A stretch of DNA of 61,423 bases, taken from contig JAFIET010000014.1 of assembly GCA_020832405.1 (NCBI GenBank), positions 1 through 61,423 on the forward strand, in the 5' to 3' direction. Positions 26,733 through 35,689 of this stretch are shown piece by piece. The DNA is from Balneolales bacterium (GTDB taxonomy: Bacteria > Bacteroidota > Rhodothermia > Balneolales > Cyclonatronaceae). Under the pieces are notes generated by a model, which saw only the letters and a program-made list of their open reading frames with translations, made no database searches and was not told where the DNA came from. Position 1 is the stretch's first letter. Each line of letters opens with the position of its first letter. Position numbers and translations under genes: made by a program.

Positions 26733-28058
26733 ATGAAAAAGCTGATCTTGCTACTGCTTGCCGGTTTGTTTGTTTATGACCCGGCCGTCGCTCAGGAAGA
26801 ACCACCTACACCTTTAAACCTGCCACCAATTGCGGTTCAGTCACTTTTCGTAGAAAGTGTGAGGAATCAGCAGTTCGATGATGCCCTAAACTACGGCCGC
26901 TGGCTCATTGACTGGCGCCCCAAGGAAATGGAAAACAACCCCAATTATCGCGGAGACCGTAACTTCCGGCGGATGATTCAGGTTTATGAAGCAATTGGCG
27001 CACAGCAGACCGATCCAAGCCTCAGAGAAGCTTACGTGGATTCTGTACTCATTATGTATGAGCGCACTTTTATTACTTTTGACGAATCTGAAATTGATTT
27101 ATTTGAGTGGAAACTAAACCGCGCCAGATTCATGCAAACCAATATGCGTTCTATTGCCAACGGGCGTGTGTTAACGATGGAAGAATATGCGCTTTTGTTT
27201 GAATTGGATATGGAACGCTTTATTCAGACAGGTGATGGCTATTTTATTAACTATCTGGTGAGTGAACTCGTTAACAACAGTTTTCGGGACAGAGCTATTC
27301 AGACTATGAAAATAGCCGAACCCATTTCACCACAATCCGTACGGGCTCATTTTAATGAGCTGCGCGGAAGCCTGTTTCGCTCGCCTGAAGAGCGCATCGG
27401 GTTTTTGCTAACACAGATGGAAGGCATGGATGATGACGAACAGCTCGCTACCATGCAGGAACTGTTTGATCTGTACGGTCAGGCAGGGAACCGTGCCAAG
27501 CAGCGTGAGATGGCCATCACATTATATGAGCTGGATCCGACTTTTGAGAATATCATGCGAATGGCACAGTATGCGGAAAGCCAGGCAAACTACCGTGATG
27601 CCATCCGGTACTTTGGTGAAGCTTTTCAGGCTACAGACGACACACAAATCAGGGCTGAAATTAACCTCAAGTTAGCGGAAAATCATTTTGCCCTTGATGA
27701 TCTGCAAACTGCCAGAACGTATGCCCAGCGTGCCATGCGTCTGCGCCCGAACTGGGGGGCACCACTCATGCGCATGGCTGATATTTACGCACAAGCCGTA
27801 AATAACTGCACCTCAGGTGGTCTCGAACGTACCGATAAAGCAGTGTACTGGCTCGTACTCGACTACCTCGAACGTGCCCGCAGGGTTGACAGCAGCGTTG
27901 CGAATATGGTGCAGCGCAGCATTGCAAGTTTTCAGGCCGTTACCCCCTCTGCTGAGGAAAAATTCTATATGAACTGGGAAAACGGCGATACGCTGCAGAT
28001 TGGGGCGAATCTCAATGCATGCTACGAATGGATTAGTGAAAGCACAACTGTTCGGTAA
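26733..28058 (+). CDS. Periplasmic TPR-repeat protein
   Basis: A 441-residue protein with a signal peptide (residues 1-20, LILLLLAGLFVYDPAVAQ). It is helical throughout; TPR-like repeats are clearest at about 285-350 (YAESQANYRDAIRYFGEAF, then ENHFALDDLQTARTYAQRA followed by RPNWGAPLMRMADIYAQA). An N-terminal helical stretch has FDDALNYGRWLI near residue 48. Such proteins usually act as scaffolds. The gene starts 36 nt after the barrel gene and ends the operon, with a terminator 25 nt later. Bacteroidota often pair PorV-like barrels and TPR proteins, but I cannot name a partner. Confidence 0.72.
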   Translation: MKKLILLLLAGLFVYDPAVAQEEPPTPLNLPPIAVQSLFVESVRNQQFDDALNYGRWLIDWRPKEMENNPNYRGDRNFRRMIQVYEAIGAQQTDPSLREAYVDSVLIMYERTFITFDESEIDLFEWKLNRARFMQTNMRSIANGRVLTMEEYALLFELDMERFIQTGDGYFINYLVSELVNNSFRDRAIQTMKIAEPISPQSVRAHFNELRGSLFRSPEERIGFLLTQMEGMDDDEQLATMQELFDLYGQAGNRAKQREMAITLYELDPTFENIMRMAQYAESQANYRDAIRYFGEAFQATDDTQIRAEINLKLAENHFALDDLQTARTYAQRAMRLRPNWGAPLMRMADIYAQAVNNCTSGGLERTDKAVYWLVLDYLERARRVDSSVANMVQRSIASFQAVTPSAEEKFYMNWENGDTLQIGANLNACYEWISESTTVR

Positions 28059-28083
28059 AGACTAAGTATTTCAACAGTTCCAT

Positions 28084-28145
28084 AAGGCTTTGAGAGTTCA
28101 AATGACGGCAAAAAAAGTCATTTTTTAACCTCTCAAAGCCTTTTT
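28084..28145 (+). terminator. Intrinsic terminator of the GT5-DUF4270-barrel-TPR operon
   Basis: A 13-bp stem AAGGCTTTGAGAG/CTCTCAAAGCCTT followed by a T-run. The loop contains a second small hairpin, AATGAC/GTCATT. Confidence 0.9.
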
Positions 28146-28861
28146 GGGATAAATAAATTTGTTTAACTCCGGCATACTGCCGATATTGAACAAGTCTTTG
28201 TTAAGACCACTGCCCGCCTGAATCAGCCCGCCTTTTTCTTCAGTGTAGCGGGGTACCGTCATGAGTTTGAAAGCATAAAAAGTATTTTAAGACGGTTCCG
28301 GAAGTTAAGAGATTCATACTTATGATATCTTCCCTCAGTAAGAAGGGTTCTCAACAATTAATTTTCAACCCGAATTAGTTGTTATAGTATAACACGTAAT
28401 TCACTTCCACTGAAAGTCGGCAGGTTTTTAGTATAAACGGGCACAGCAGCAAAAAAAAGCATTGGCTTTTGAGGGTTAAGACTGAATTTGCCAGAAACCT
28501 TCAATTTATGGTATTTGTGCTTTGAAAAACCAACACGAATTACCCGGATGTTCGTCTGCAATCGAATACAAAACAAACAGACAGTAGCCCGGGTTGAAAT
28601 CAGATCAATTTGATTTAAGAGTTGAAACCTACGCTTAAATCAGGTTTCCTAAAGAATTAAATGAATAACCGAAATCGGTCTCAGGTTTCGGAAATTACGC
28701 TTTTACGGTTATCTGAAAGCATTAGCGGGTATATCAATAAAATAAAGCGAGTTACTGAGTCAGCTAATTTTGATTCAAGCTCTTAACGGAATATAAAATC
28801 TTATACAAGATTCAGGCACAGCGCCTTCAAGGCTAATTAAACAGATCAAGATATACGAAGA
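28146..28861. other. Long gap and presumed leader upstream of rho
   Basis: About 715 bp, AT-rich, with no gene I would call. A near-palindrome GTTATAGTATAAC at 28381-28393 resembles a -10-like element or binding site. If transcription starts there the rho mRNA leader would be about 470 nt, which would suit autoregulation by Rho; this is inference. A minus-strand frame at 28382-28576 has no recognisable features. Confidence 0.4.
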
Positions 28862-30109
28862 ATGGCTCAATCAAGAAAAAAGTCTAAACCAAAAAACCGA
28901 AGAAAAGGCCCTAAACAAAAAGGGCAGGGACAACAGCAGGTGAAACCAAAAAAAAATAACCCGCTGATTCCTGAATTTAATGGTCAGCAGCCTTCGCGCC
29001 CTGCGGGGGTTTACACCGGAGTATTGGAGATAAACGAAAAAGGTTATGGTTTTCTTAGAAAACTGAATCATGAATTTTCGAAAAAAGACAGCGATCCCTT
29101 TGTTCACGTGAATTTGGTACACATGCTGTACCTCAAACCCGGGCTTGTTCTTGAGTGTGAGTTAGAAGAAGACATTAAGGGTAACAGAAGGGTGAAGGAA
29201 ATTCTGACTATAAACGACCGGCCCATTCAAAAATGGACAATGGCCAAGCGTTTTGAGCTTCAGACACCTATTATGCCGGTATCGCAGATAAAACTATCCC
29301 ATAAGGCTGAAGAAACGGAAATGCGGGTTATTGACCTCATCGCCCCTATTGGCAAAGGGCAACGCGCAGTTATTGTAGCCCCTCCGCGAACCGGAAAAAC
29401 CGTGCTCCTTAAACAAATTGCAAAGGCCATCGAAACCTATCATAAGAAAATCCACCTTGCGGTTTTACTGATTGATGAGCGCCCGGAAGAAGTGACTGAT
29501 TTTATCCGGACTACAAGCGGGCAGGTGTTTGCTTCCTCTAACGACAATACAGTTGAAAGCCACACCCGTATTGCCGAACTTGCCCTCGGCTACGTGAAAC
29601 GCCGTGCTGAAATGGGCGAAGATGTTGTGCTTCTGATCGATTCTCTCACACGTATGGGCCGTGCTTATAACGCCGCTCAAACCGGCTCAGGCCGTACCAT
29701 GTCCGGCGGACTCGATATACGTGCGCTCGAAATTCCCAAGCGTATTTTCGGTTCAGCCCGTAAAATTGAAGGCGCAGGCTCCCTAACGATTATTGCAACC
29801 TGCCTGATTGAGACGAATTCCCGTATGGATGACCTCATTTTTGAGGAATTCAAAGGTACAGGCAACATGGAGCTCGTTTTAGATCGTGATATTGCAAACG
29901 ACCGTATTTTTCCTGCTATAAATATTGCAGCTTCCGGTACGAGGAATGAAGAAAAATTTATTGAGGATTCATCCATCGAAGAACGCAATGTGCTGCGCCG
30001 CTATCTGCTCCGGAAACCACCCAAAGATTCGATGCTAAGCCTGCTTCAGGTGCTCAAGCGAACAACAAGTAACCGCGACCTGCTTGAGCAGCTCGCAACG
30101 CTTACATAG
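28862..30109 (+). CDS. rho: Transcription termination factor Rho, short N-terminus
   Basis: The hexameric RNA-dependent ATPase that ends transcription. The 415 residues show a lysine-rich start (1-45) with no helical Rho-N domain, an OB-fold RNA-binding domain about 48-125 (GVLEINEKGYGFLR) and the RecA-like motor. Walker A is PPRTGKT at 174-180 (E. coli has PPKAGKT). ERPEEVTD, VLLIDSLTRMGRAYN, the Q-loop region SGGLDIRALEIPKRIFGSARK and FKGTGNMELVLDR are also present. The RNA-binding loop HEFSKKDSDPFVHVN diverges from the usual LPGPDDIYVS form. Many Bacteroidota Rho proteins are longer, so a second rho could exist elsewhere. It ends convergently with lptB, overlapping it by 8 nt, and no intrinsic terminator follows. 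Confidence 0.93.
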   Translation: MAQSRKKSKPKNRRKGPKQKGQGQQQVKPKKNNPLIPEFNGQQPSRPAGVYTGVLEINEKGYGFLRKLNHEFSKKDSDPFVHVNLVHMLYLKPGLVLECELEEDIKGNRRVKEILTINDRPIQKWTMAKRFELQTPIMPVSQIKLSHKAEETEMRVIDLIAPIGKGQRAVIVAPPRTGKTVLLKQIAKAIETYHKKIHLAVLLIDERPEEVTDFIRTTSGQVFASSNDNTVESHTRIAELALGYVKRRAEMGEDVVLLIDSLTRMGRAYNAAQTGSGRTMSGGLDIRALEIPKRIFGSARKIEGAGSLTIIATCLIETNSRMDDLIFEEFKGTGNMELVLDRDIANDRIFPAINIAASGTRNEEKFIEDSSIEERNVLRRYLLRKPPKDSMLSLLQVLKRTTSNRDLLEQLATLT

Positions 30110-30929
30110 GCGGGCGCTCGTTTTTAGGCCTGTTTTCCGTTTTAGCTTCATCATCCCTGAAAGATTCGGCACCATAGCGCTCAAGGCGAAACTGTTTGCC
30201 CAGATAAAGTCTGCGGGCTTCCTCATCTTCAGCGAGGCGGTCCGCAGTGCCTTCCATCAGTATTTTGCCTTCAAACATCAGGTATGCCCGGTCGGTTATG
30301 GCAAGAGTTTCGTGCACATTATGATCGGTGATGAAGATGCCGATGTTTTTCTGTTTAAGGGTGTACACGATTTTTTGAATATCTTCCACAGCTATGGGGT
30401 CAACGCCCGCGAAGGGTTCGTCAAGCAGGATAAATTTGGGATTAGTGATCAGTGCACGGGCAATTTCAGTACGCCGCCGCTCACCGCCTGAAAGGGAATA
30501 GCCGAAGCTTTTTTCAACGGCCTGAAGGTTGAATTCTTCAATGAGCCCGGAAGCTTTTTCGCGCCGCTCTTTTTTTGAAATGCTGGTGAATTCCAGCACG
30601 GATTCAAGATTTTCACGCACGGTGAGGTTGCGGAATACGCTCGCTTCCTGCGCGAGGTAGCCAACCCCTGCACGGGCACGCCGGTACATGGCCATGCGTG
30701 TAATCTTTGTTTTATTCAGGTAGATATTTCCGCTGTCGGGGCGTATAAGCCCCATAAACATGTAGAAAGTCGTTGTTTTTCCAGCTCCGTTCGGGCCTAA
30801 AAGCCCGACAATTTCCCCCTGATGCACATTGATGGATACCTCGTTCACGACCGCTTTTTTCTTATAGGTTTTCACCAGGCGGTCGGAGTGCAGAATTAGA
30901 TTTTCGGGTGTAGGGGGAGCTTCGCTCAT
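30102..30929 (-). CDS. lptB: LPS export ABC transporter ATP-binding protein LptB
   Basis: The cytoplasmic ATPase that powers LPS extraction by LptFG. It has 275 residues: Walker A GPNGAGKTT near residue 41, Q-loop region GVGYLAQEASVFRNLTVREN (the LAQE and FRxLTVxxN motifs typical of LptB), signature SLSGGERRRTEIARAL, Walker [14 protein letters not shown] and the H-loop ITDHNV. The C-terminal tail of about 30 charged residues (ESFRDDEAKTENRPKN) is longer than in E. coli. The product identity is secure from the LAQE stretch. It is the promoter-distal gene of a minus-strand group with the M42 peptidase 56 nt upstream, and its 3' end overlaps rho by 8 nt. Confidence 0.95.
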   Translation of the reverse strand: MSEAPPTPENLILHSDRLVKTYKKKAVVNEVSINVHQGEIVGLLGPNGAGKTTTFYMFMGLIRPDSGNIYLNKTKITRMAMYRRARAGVGYLAQEASVFRNLTVRENLESVLEFTSISKKERREKASGLIEEFNLQAVEKSFGYSLSGGERRRTEIARALITNPKFILLDEPFAGVDPIAVEDIQKIVYTLKQKNIGIFITDHNVHETLAITDRAYLMFEGKILMEGTADRLAEDEEARRLYLGKQFRLERYGAESFRDDEAKTENRPKNERPPM

Positions 30930-30985
30930 CCTGAATAAACTGATTTGAAATTTAGCAAGTAGCTGAGTTCCGGTATTTCAGGATT

Positions 30986-32032
30986 TCAGTCTTTAAAGTA
31001 GGTGTGAATCTGCTCAATAAAAGCTTGTGTGAGGCGGATGCCGCTGAGCACATCCGCAACGTTGCAGCTCTCAACGGTAGTGTGCAGGTAGCGCGTCGGG
31101 GTGGAAATGCAGGTTACCTGTGCGCCCACACCTGTAAGGTATTGCAGCGCCGCTGTGTCGGTACCACCTGCGGTGAGCAACTCCCGCTGATGCGCAATAT
31201 CCCGCTCGCGGGCAAGAGCTTCGGTGAATGCGACGAGCTTCGGCGTGCAGATTACACTTCCGTCCATCACTTTAATGGCGGTGCCTTCTCCCAAAACCGA
31301 AATTTTTTGATGCGTGTCTGCACCGGGGAGGTCGTTGGCCAGGGTTACATCGAGAGCAAGGCCAACCTCCGGCTGAATGGCGTGGGCGGCAACGCGGGCG
31401 CCGCGCAAGCCTACTTCCTCCTGTACTGTGAAAACGGCGTAAAAATCAACCCCGGTAACTGTTGCACGTTTGAGCGCTTCTATGAGGATGTAAACCGAAA
31501 TACGGTTATCCAGCGATTTGCAGCTTAGGTTGTTGCCAATACGGCTGAGTACCTGACTCCGCGTAATGGGCGTGCCGACCGGCACGACTGCTGAAACTTC
31601 CTGCTCACTGAGGCCGCAGTCTATGAAAAGCTCGGTCGTTTTAGGCGTACGCTTTTTTTCCTCGTCAGACTGTGTGTGGGGTGCCTTGCCGCCAATGATG
31701 CCAGGTAAATCTTGTTTGCCGTGTACAATCACCCGCTGATTCAGCAGCGATTTGGCATCAAAACCACCCAGGGTGTGAAACCGGATAAATCCGTTTTTAT
31801 CTACACCGGTTGAGATCAGAGAAATTTCGTCGAGATGCGCTGCCGCCATTACCTTACGGCTGCCGCCTTTTTTCCGTACGATTAGGTTTCCCATGCCATC
31901 GGTACGTAATTCGTCGGCAACACCGCTCAGAGCATCTGCGACAACTTCCCGTACGGGATCTTCAAAACCGGGAGCACCAGGCGTTTCACAGATTTTTTTA
32001 AGTAAATCGAAGTCAATTTTCAGGTGAGGCAT
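30986..32032 (-). CDS. M42 family metallo-aminopeptidase
   Basis: A cytoplasmic aminopeptidase of the M42 (glutamyl aminopeptidase/tetrahedral TET) family that removes N-terminal residues from peptides using two metal ions. The 348 residues contain the metal-binding and catalytic pattern: His in AAHLDEISL, Asp in SLDNRISVY, Glu-Glu in VQEEVGLRG, Asp in LALDVTLAND and His in RYLHTTVE. An insertion near residues 115-150 (KAPHTQSDEEKKRTPKT) matches the domain inserted in M42 enzymes. I start at ATG 32032 since the longer frame to 32116 would run into purQ and has no family similarity. It lies 10 nt after purQ, so it is in the purSQ transcript. Confidence 0.92.
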   Translation of the reverse strand: MPHLKIDFDLLKKICETPGAPGFEDPVREVVADALSGVADELRTDGMGNLIVRKKGGSRKVMAAAHLDEISLISTGVDKNGFIRFHTLGGFDAKSLLNQRVIVHGKQDLPGIIGGKAPHTQSDEEKKRTPKTTELFIDCGLSEQEVSAVVPVGTPITRSQVLSRIGNNLSCKSLDNRISVYILIEALKRATVTGVDFYAVFTVQEEVGLRGARVAAHAIQPEVGLALDVTLANDLPGADTHQKISVLGEGTAIKVMDGSVICTPKLVAFTEALARERDIAHQRELLTAGGTDTAALQYLTGVGAQVTCISTPTRYLHTTVESCNVADVLSGIRLTQAFIEQIHTYFKD

Positions 32033-32042
32033 GGTGTGCTTT

Positions 32043-32741
32043 TCAGGCAGGTTGCAGGTGGTTGAGCATGGATTCGAAAATGAGGCGGCCGTCAGTGGAG
32101 CCGAGTTCGGTCTCACAGGCCCGTTCAGGATGAGGCATCATCCCCAAAACATTACGATCTTTGTTTACGATTCCGGCGATGTTATTTAGCGATCCGTTCG
32201 GGTTCGCTTCCGGAACCACATCCCCCAAAGCCGTGCAATAGCGAAACACGACCTGACCATTTTCTTCGAGGGTTTTGAGGGTTTCCGGAGGGGCGGTGTA
32301 GTTTCCTTCGCCGTGTGCAATGGGGATCTGAAGGGCTCGGCCGGGTTCAATCAGGCTGCTGAAGGGCGTATCAGTTTGTTCGGTGCGCAGGTACAGCTGT
32401 TTGCAGCGGAATTTCAGGTTCTCGTTGGCGAGCATGGCGCCAGGGAGCAGCCCGGCTTCAAGCAAAATCTGAAATCCGTTGCAGATACCAATTACGAGCC
32501 CGCCTTTGTTTGCGAATTTCACTACATCCTGCATAACGGGCGAAAAGCGCGCGATAGCCCCGGAGCGCAGGTAATCGCCGTATGAAAAGCCGCCGGGAAC
32601 AATTACGGCATCGGTTTTGCCAAGACTGGTTTCTTTGTGCCAAACGAAACGGACGTCGGCAGCAAGTACATGTTTTAAGGCGTGATAAGCATCGTGATCG
32701 CAATTGGAACCGGGAAATACAAGAACTGAAAAGGTGGCCAT
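32043..32741 (-). CDS. purQ: Phosphoribosylformylglycinamidine synthase subunit PurQ
   Basis: The glutaminase subunit of FGAM synthase, the fourth step of de novo purine synthesis. It supplies ammonia from glutamine to PurL. The 232 residues have the class I glutamine amidotransferase layout: [17 protein letters not shown] at the start, [17 protein letters not shown], nucleophile Cys in [14 protein letters not shown], and the His/Glu of MPHPERACE near the end. The start ATG shares one base with the stop codon of purS (TGATG), showing coupling. The large subunit gene purL is not in the window. Confidence 0.97.
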   Translation of the reverse strand: MATFSVLVFPGSNCDHDAYHALKHVLAADVRFVWHKETSLGKTDAVIVPGGFSYGDYLRSGAIARFSPVMQDVVKFANKGGLVIGICNGFQILLEAGLLPGAMLANENLKFRCKQLYLRTEQTDTPFSSLIEPGRALQIPIAHGEGNYTAPPETLKTLEENGQVVFRYCTALGDVVPEANPNGSLNNIAGIVNKDRNVLGMMPHPERACETELGSTDGRLIFESMLNHLQPA

Positions 32742-32995
32742 CAGGAGGTTTCCTCCATAATTTCAATTTCAAAATCTTCCATCACTTCGTTGGCAAGTAG
32801 TTTTCGGGCGGCCATTTCCGCAGCTTCACGGGCCTGCGATACAGTGCCGGCTTCAATATCGAGCTCAATCATCTTGCCGATCCTTACATCTTTGATGCGA
32901 TGGTAGCCCAGGTTCTGTAAAGCTCCAAGCGAAGCCTTGCCTTTGGGGTCGAGAATGGAGGGTCTGAGGGTGACGTAAACCCGGATTTTGTACAT
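32741..32995 (-). CDS. purS: Phosphoribosylformylglycinamidine synthase subunit PurS
   Basis: The small structural subunit that bridges PurQ and PurL in Gram-positive-type FGAM synthase. The 84 residues start [18 protein letters not shown] and include [18 protein letters not shown] and [11 protein letters not shown], all typical of PurS. It leads the unit purS-purQ-M42 peptidase-lptB on the minus strand; its promoter must lie in the 127 bp before the TonB-gene terminator. Confidence 0.95.
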   Translation of the reverse strand: MYKIRVYVTLRPSILDPKGKASLGALQNLGYHRIKDVRIGKMIELDIEAGTVSQAREAAEMAARKLLANEVMEDFEIEIMEETS

Positions 32996-33122
32996 GTGTG
33001 TGATGAGTTTGGTTCCGGTTGAGGGTGTGCGCTAATTTACCGTTTTATGTGGGAAACGACCACAGGAATCATTGCGAAGCTCAGGTGCAGACAGCTATGT
33101 TTAGGGGCGCTGAGACGGTATA

Positions 33123-33160
33123 AAAAAGAAAGCCCGGGAAGATCAGATCCCGGGCTTTTG
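33123..33160 (-). terminator. Intrinsic terminator of the TonB receptor gene, possibly bidirectional
   Basis: Stem AAAGCCCGGGA with complement TCCCGGGCTTT around an 8-nt loop. On the minus strand it is followed by a T-rich tract and lies 87 nt after the receptor stop. Confidence 0.88.
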
Positions 33161-33246
33161 TTAGCGTAATATGAAGCGATTTGCTTCAGGTGTCATCTTG
33201 ATTGATTGTGTGAAATGGTCGTTTTGGAACCGCATACCCGGCTAAC

Positions 33247-35442
33247 TCAAAAAATGAACTGATACCTGAGCGTGAAGCCGCGGCCTGGCATGGGGTAGCG
33301 GAAGGCACCCCCATCTACCCGGCTGAGGTGGTTCCGGTAACTTTCATCGAAGAGGTTATCCACCCGTGCGGTGAGGAGATGGCGCCCGCCGGCATCGAAT
33401 CGGAAGCCCGCAAATACGTTAATTAGGGTGTAAGATTCGGTGATGTCTTCGTTTTCGGTTACCTTATCCTGCTCGAAAGCATGAATGAGCTCTGCGCTCA
33501 GGTTCCACATGGCTGTGTCGTAGCTGAGACGTGAGCGCAAACGCATGGGCGGTATAAAGGGCAGGTTGCTGTCGTCGTTGAGCCGCTGTGCCCGTACAAA
33601 ATCAAGTCCGGCGGCTGTAGTGATGTTCCGCAGCGGGCGTAGAACGGCATCGGCCTCAAAACCGAAGTAACGGGCATCATCGGCGAGCACTACAAACACA
33701 GGCAGTTCTGATACGGGCTCCGTTTCGCCGGTTGGGTTGTAGTAGATAAAGTTATTGATATGGTAGTAGAAGGTGCTTAGCTCAATACCGAAGCGCGTTG
33801 TGGCAAAACTACCGAAGAGGTCGATACCCAGGCCGGTTTCATTTTTGAGGTTCGGATCCCCGATTTCATAAGCCCCGGCGCCAATATGCGCGGCATCGGT
33901 AAAGAGCTCTTCTATGGAAGGTGCCCTGAATGAGCGGGCAAGCTGCAGCCCGCCCTCGAAGCTGCCCTGCTGAAAGTGGATGCCGGCCGAACCGCTGAGT
34001 GAAAAATCAGTGCGTGTGGGCTTTTCAGGCTGATCAAAGCGTGAGTTGGCAAAAGTATCGAGGAAGGAATAGTCCCCGCGCAGGCCGGTCTGCAGGCTGA
34101 GTTGCGGTGTGAGCGGAATGTCGGCATAGCCGAAAAGGGCAAGATTGAGGTTGCGGCCATCAGGCGTAAGTCCCTCTTCGCCACCTACGTTAAGCATGCG
34201 CATGTAGCTGCTCGCCCCAAGGGCACCGCTGATTTCGTGCTGTGATTCAGATCTCACAAATAAAACGGAGCCGCTGAAGGTGAGGGTGCGGAAATCAATT
34301 TCGATATCCTCGTCTTTGGATCCGTCATCCTCAAATTCAATTTCTACTTCGCGATGACCATACCGGCTGAGGTTGAACCGAAGCTGTGTTTGATCAAACA
34401 GGCCTTCGTGATTAAACTGACCAAAGCCGCTAAGGTTAATCCGGTTCAGGCGGATTTCGATCAGCTCATCATCGTCACTGATTTCTTCCGGCAGGCCGTA
34501 GGTTTGTTCGAGGCCGCTCAGGGAGAGGCCGCCCACAAAACTGTCGTTGCGAAAGGCCACCCCCAGCGCACCGTTGAAAGCTTCATTAAAGGTATCGGGC
34601 AAAACGCCGGAAGGGGTGCGAAAATCACCGGTATTTCGGTATGAAAGTCGGGCGGTAAAAGCAGTTTGATCAAGGCCATAGGTAAATCGGCCAAAAGTTG
34701 AGCCACCGTCGTTTACCGTCGTGCCGGTGAGGCTCAGCCGGCCGCTTACACCGCTATGCCACTGTGTCGGAATGTCGTTGTTTATCAGGTTCACGACACC
34801 GCCCATAGCACCTGAGCCGTACAGAAAACTTGCCGGACCGCGTACTATTTCGATTCGCTCAGCAGCCTCGATATCCAGCGATGTTGCGTGATCCGGCGCT
34901 GTTTCGCCTAAATCACCCATTCTTTCACCGTTTTCAAGCACTAAAACACGGTCGCCGTCGAAACCACGAATTACCGGTCTTGAAGGAGCTGCACCGAAAC
35001 TGCGTACATTCAGCCCGGGCAGAAATTGCATGGCTTCCCCAAAATTATCTGACGAACGCTCCTGAAGGTTATGCATGCTTAGTGCAGCAGACGGGCGGAA
35101 TGATCGGTTGCTTCCGGAGGGTGAACTTGTGATGAGGATGCTCTCCCGGTTAAGAAGGTCGGGCATGAGCTTAATGCGGAGTTCAGGCGCAGCGGGGAGG
35201 CTAACCCGAAGCTCTTTTGTGATAAATCCTACATATGAAATGCGCAGACGCACTTCTGACAGCTCAGACGGGATACTGAGTGAAAAATTGCCGGCAGCGT
35301 CAGTAACGCTTCCTGTGCCAAGTTCGGGAATAAAAATGCTCGCACCCTGCAAGGGGGTATCAGTATCATCAGTGATGACCCCGCTGAGTTCATGCGACTG
35401 TGCGAGGTTAAGTAGAGTTATTATGAGTAGCGTTATAAACAT
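33247..35442 (-). CDS. TonB-dependent outer-membrane receptor, probably for a metal ion or chelate
   Basis: A 731-residue outer-membrane transporter. Signal peptide 1-17; a carboxypeptidase-regulatory-like domain about 18-95 (GVITDDTDTPLQGASIFIP); a plug about 115-230 (PVIRGFDGDRVLVLENGER, then ERIEIVRGPASFLYGSGAMG); and a 22-strand barrel ending in LRYQFIF with the terminal Phe of outer-membrane proteins. The residue pattern fits CirA/ZnuD-like receptors. An acidic loop (EFEDDGSKDEDIEIDF) near residue 370 could bind cations. It is divergent from the DtxR-type regulator and metal ABC operon, with a palindromic operator between them 96-119 nt upstream of its start, so it is probably derepressed when the metal is scarce. 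The metal is not determined. Confidence 0.88.
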   Translation of the reverse strand: MFITLLIITLLNLAQSHELSGVITDDTDTPLQGASIFIPELGTGSVTDAAGNFSLSIPSELSEVRLRISYVGFITKELRVSLPAAPELRIKLMPDLLNRESILITSSPSGSNRSFRPSAALSMHNLQERSSDNFGEAMQFLPGLNVRSFGAAPSRPVIRGFDGDRVLVLENGERMGDLGETAPDHATSLDIEAAERIEIVRGPASFLYGSGAMGGVVNLINNDIPTQWHSGVSGRLSLTGTTVNDGGSTFGRFTYGLDQTAFTARLSYRNTGDFRTPSGVLPDTFNEAFNGALGVAFRNDSFVGGLSLSGLEQTYGLPEEISDDDELIEIRLNRINLSGFGQFNHEGLFDQTQLRFNLSRYGHREVEIEFEDDGSKDEDIEIDFRTLTFSGSVLFVRSESQHEISGALGASSYMRMLNVGGEEGLTPDGRNLNLALFGYADIPLTPQLSLQTGLRGDYSFLDTFANSRFDQPEKPTRTDFSLSGSAGIHFQQGSFEGGLQLARSFRAPSIEELFTDAAHIGAGAYEIGDPNLKNETGLGIDLFGSFATTRFGIELSTFYYHINNFIYYNPTGETEPVSELPVFVVLADDARYFGFEADAVLRPLRNITTAAGLDFVRAQRLNDDSNLPFIPPMRLRSRLSYDTAMWNLSAELIHAFEQDKVTENEDITESYTLINVFAGFRFDAGGRHLLTARVDNLFDESYRNHLSRVDGGAFRYPMPGRGFTLRYQFIF

Positions 35443-35537
35443 GGCTTAATGATAGGTTGTTTTGAGTGTAAATGCAATAGAGTTGCATAAAACGGAAGAA
35501 AAGACTTGCGGTAAGCTAATCGTAAGAACAAGCTGAA

Positions 35538-35561
35538 TTAATTTAGGCTTGCCTAAATTAA
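35538..35561. promoter_or_regulatory. Palindromic metalloregulator operator (DtxR/MntR type)
   Basis: Perfect 11-bp arms TTAATTTAGGC and GCCTAAATTAA around a TT centre. The inner TTTAGGC/GCCTAAA core resembles DtxR, IdeR and MntR family boxes (TTAGG...CCTAA). It lies in the 247-bp region between the divergent TonB receptor and regulator genes and could control both. That the regulator at 35690 binds it is inference. Confidence 0.82.
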
Positions 35562-35689
35562 AAATCAATAGTTTTGAAGAGAGATAAAAATTTTTGAGGA
35601 AGAAGATTCGTTGTTAGGCCTCAGTATTTCGGAATAACAGCTTATATGCCTATATTAAGAAGCACTAATTTTTGTTTTATCTAAACTTT

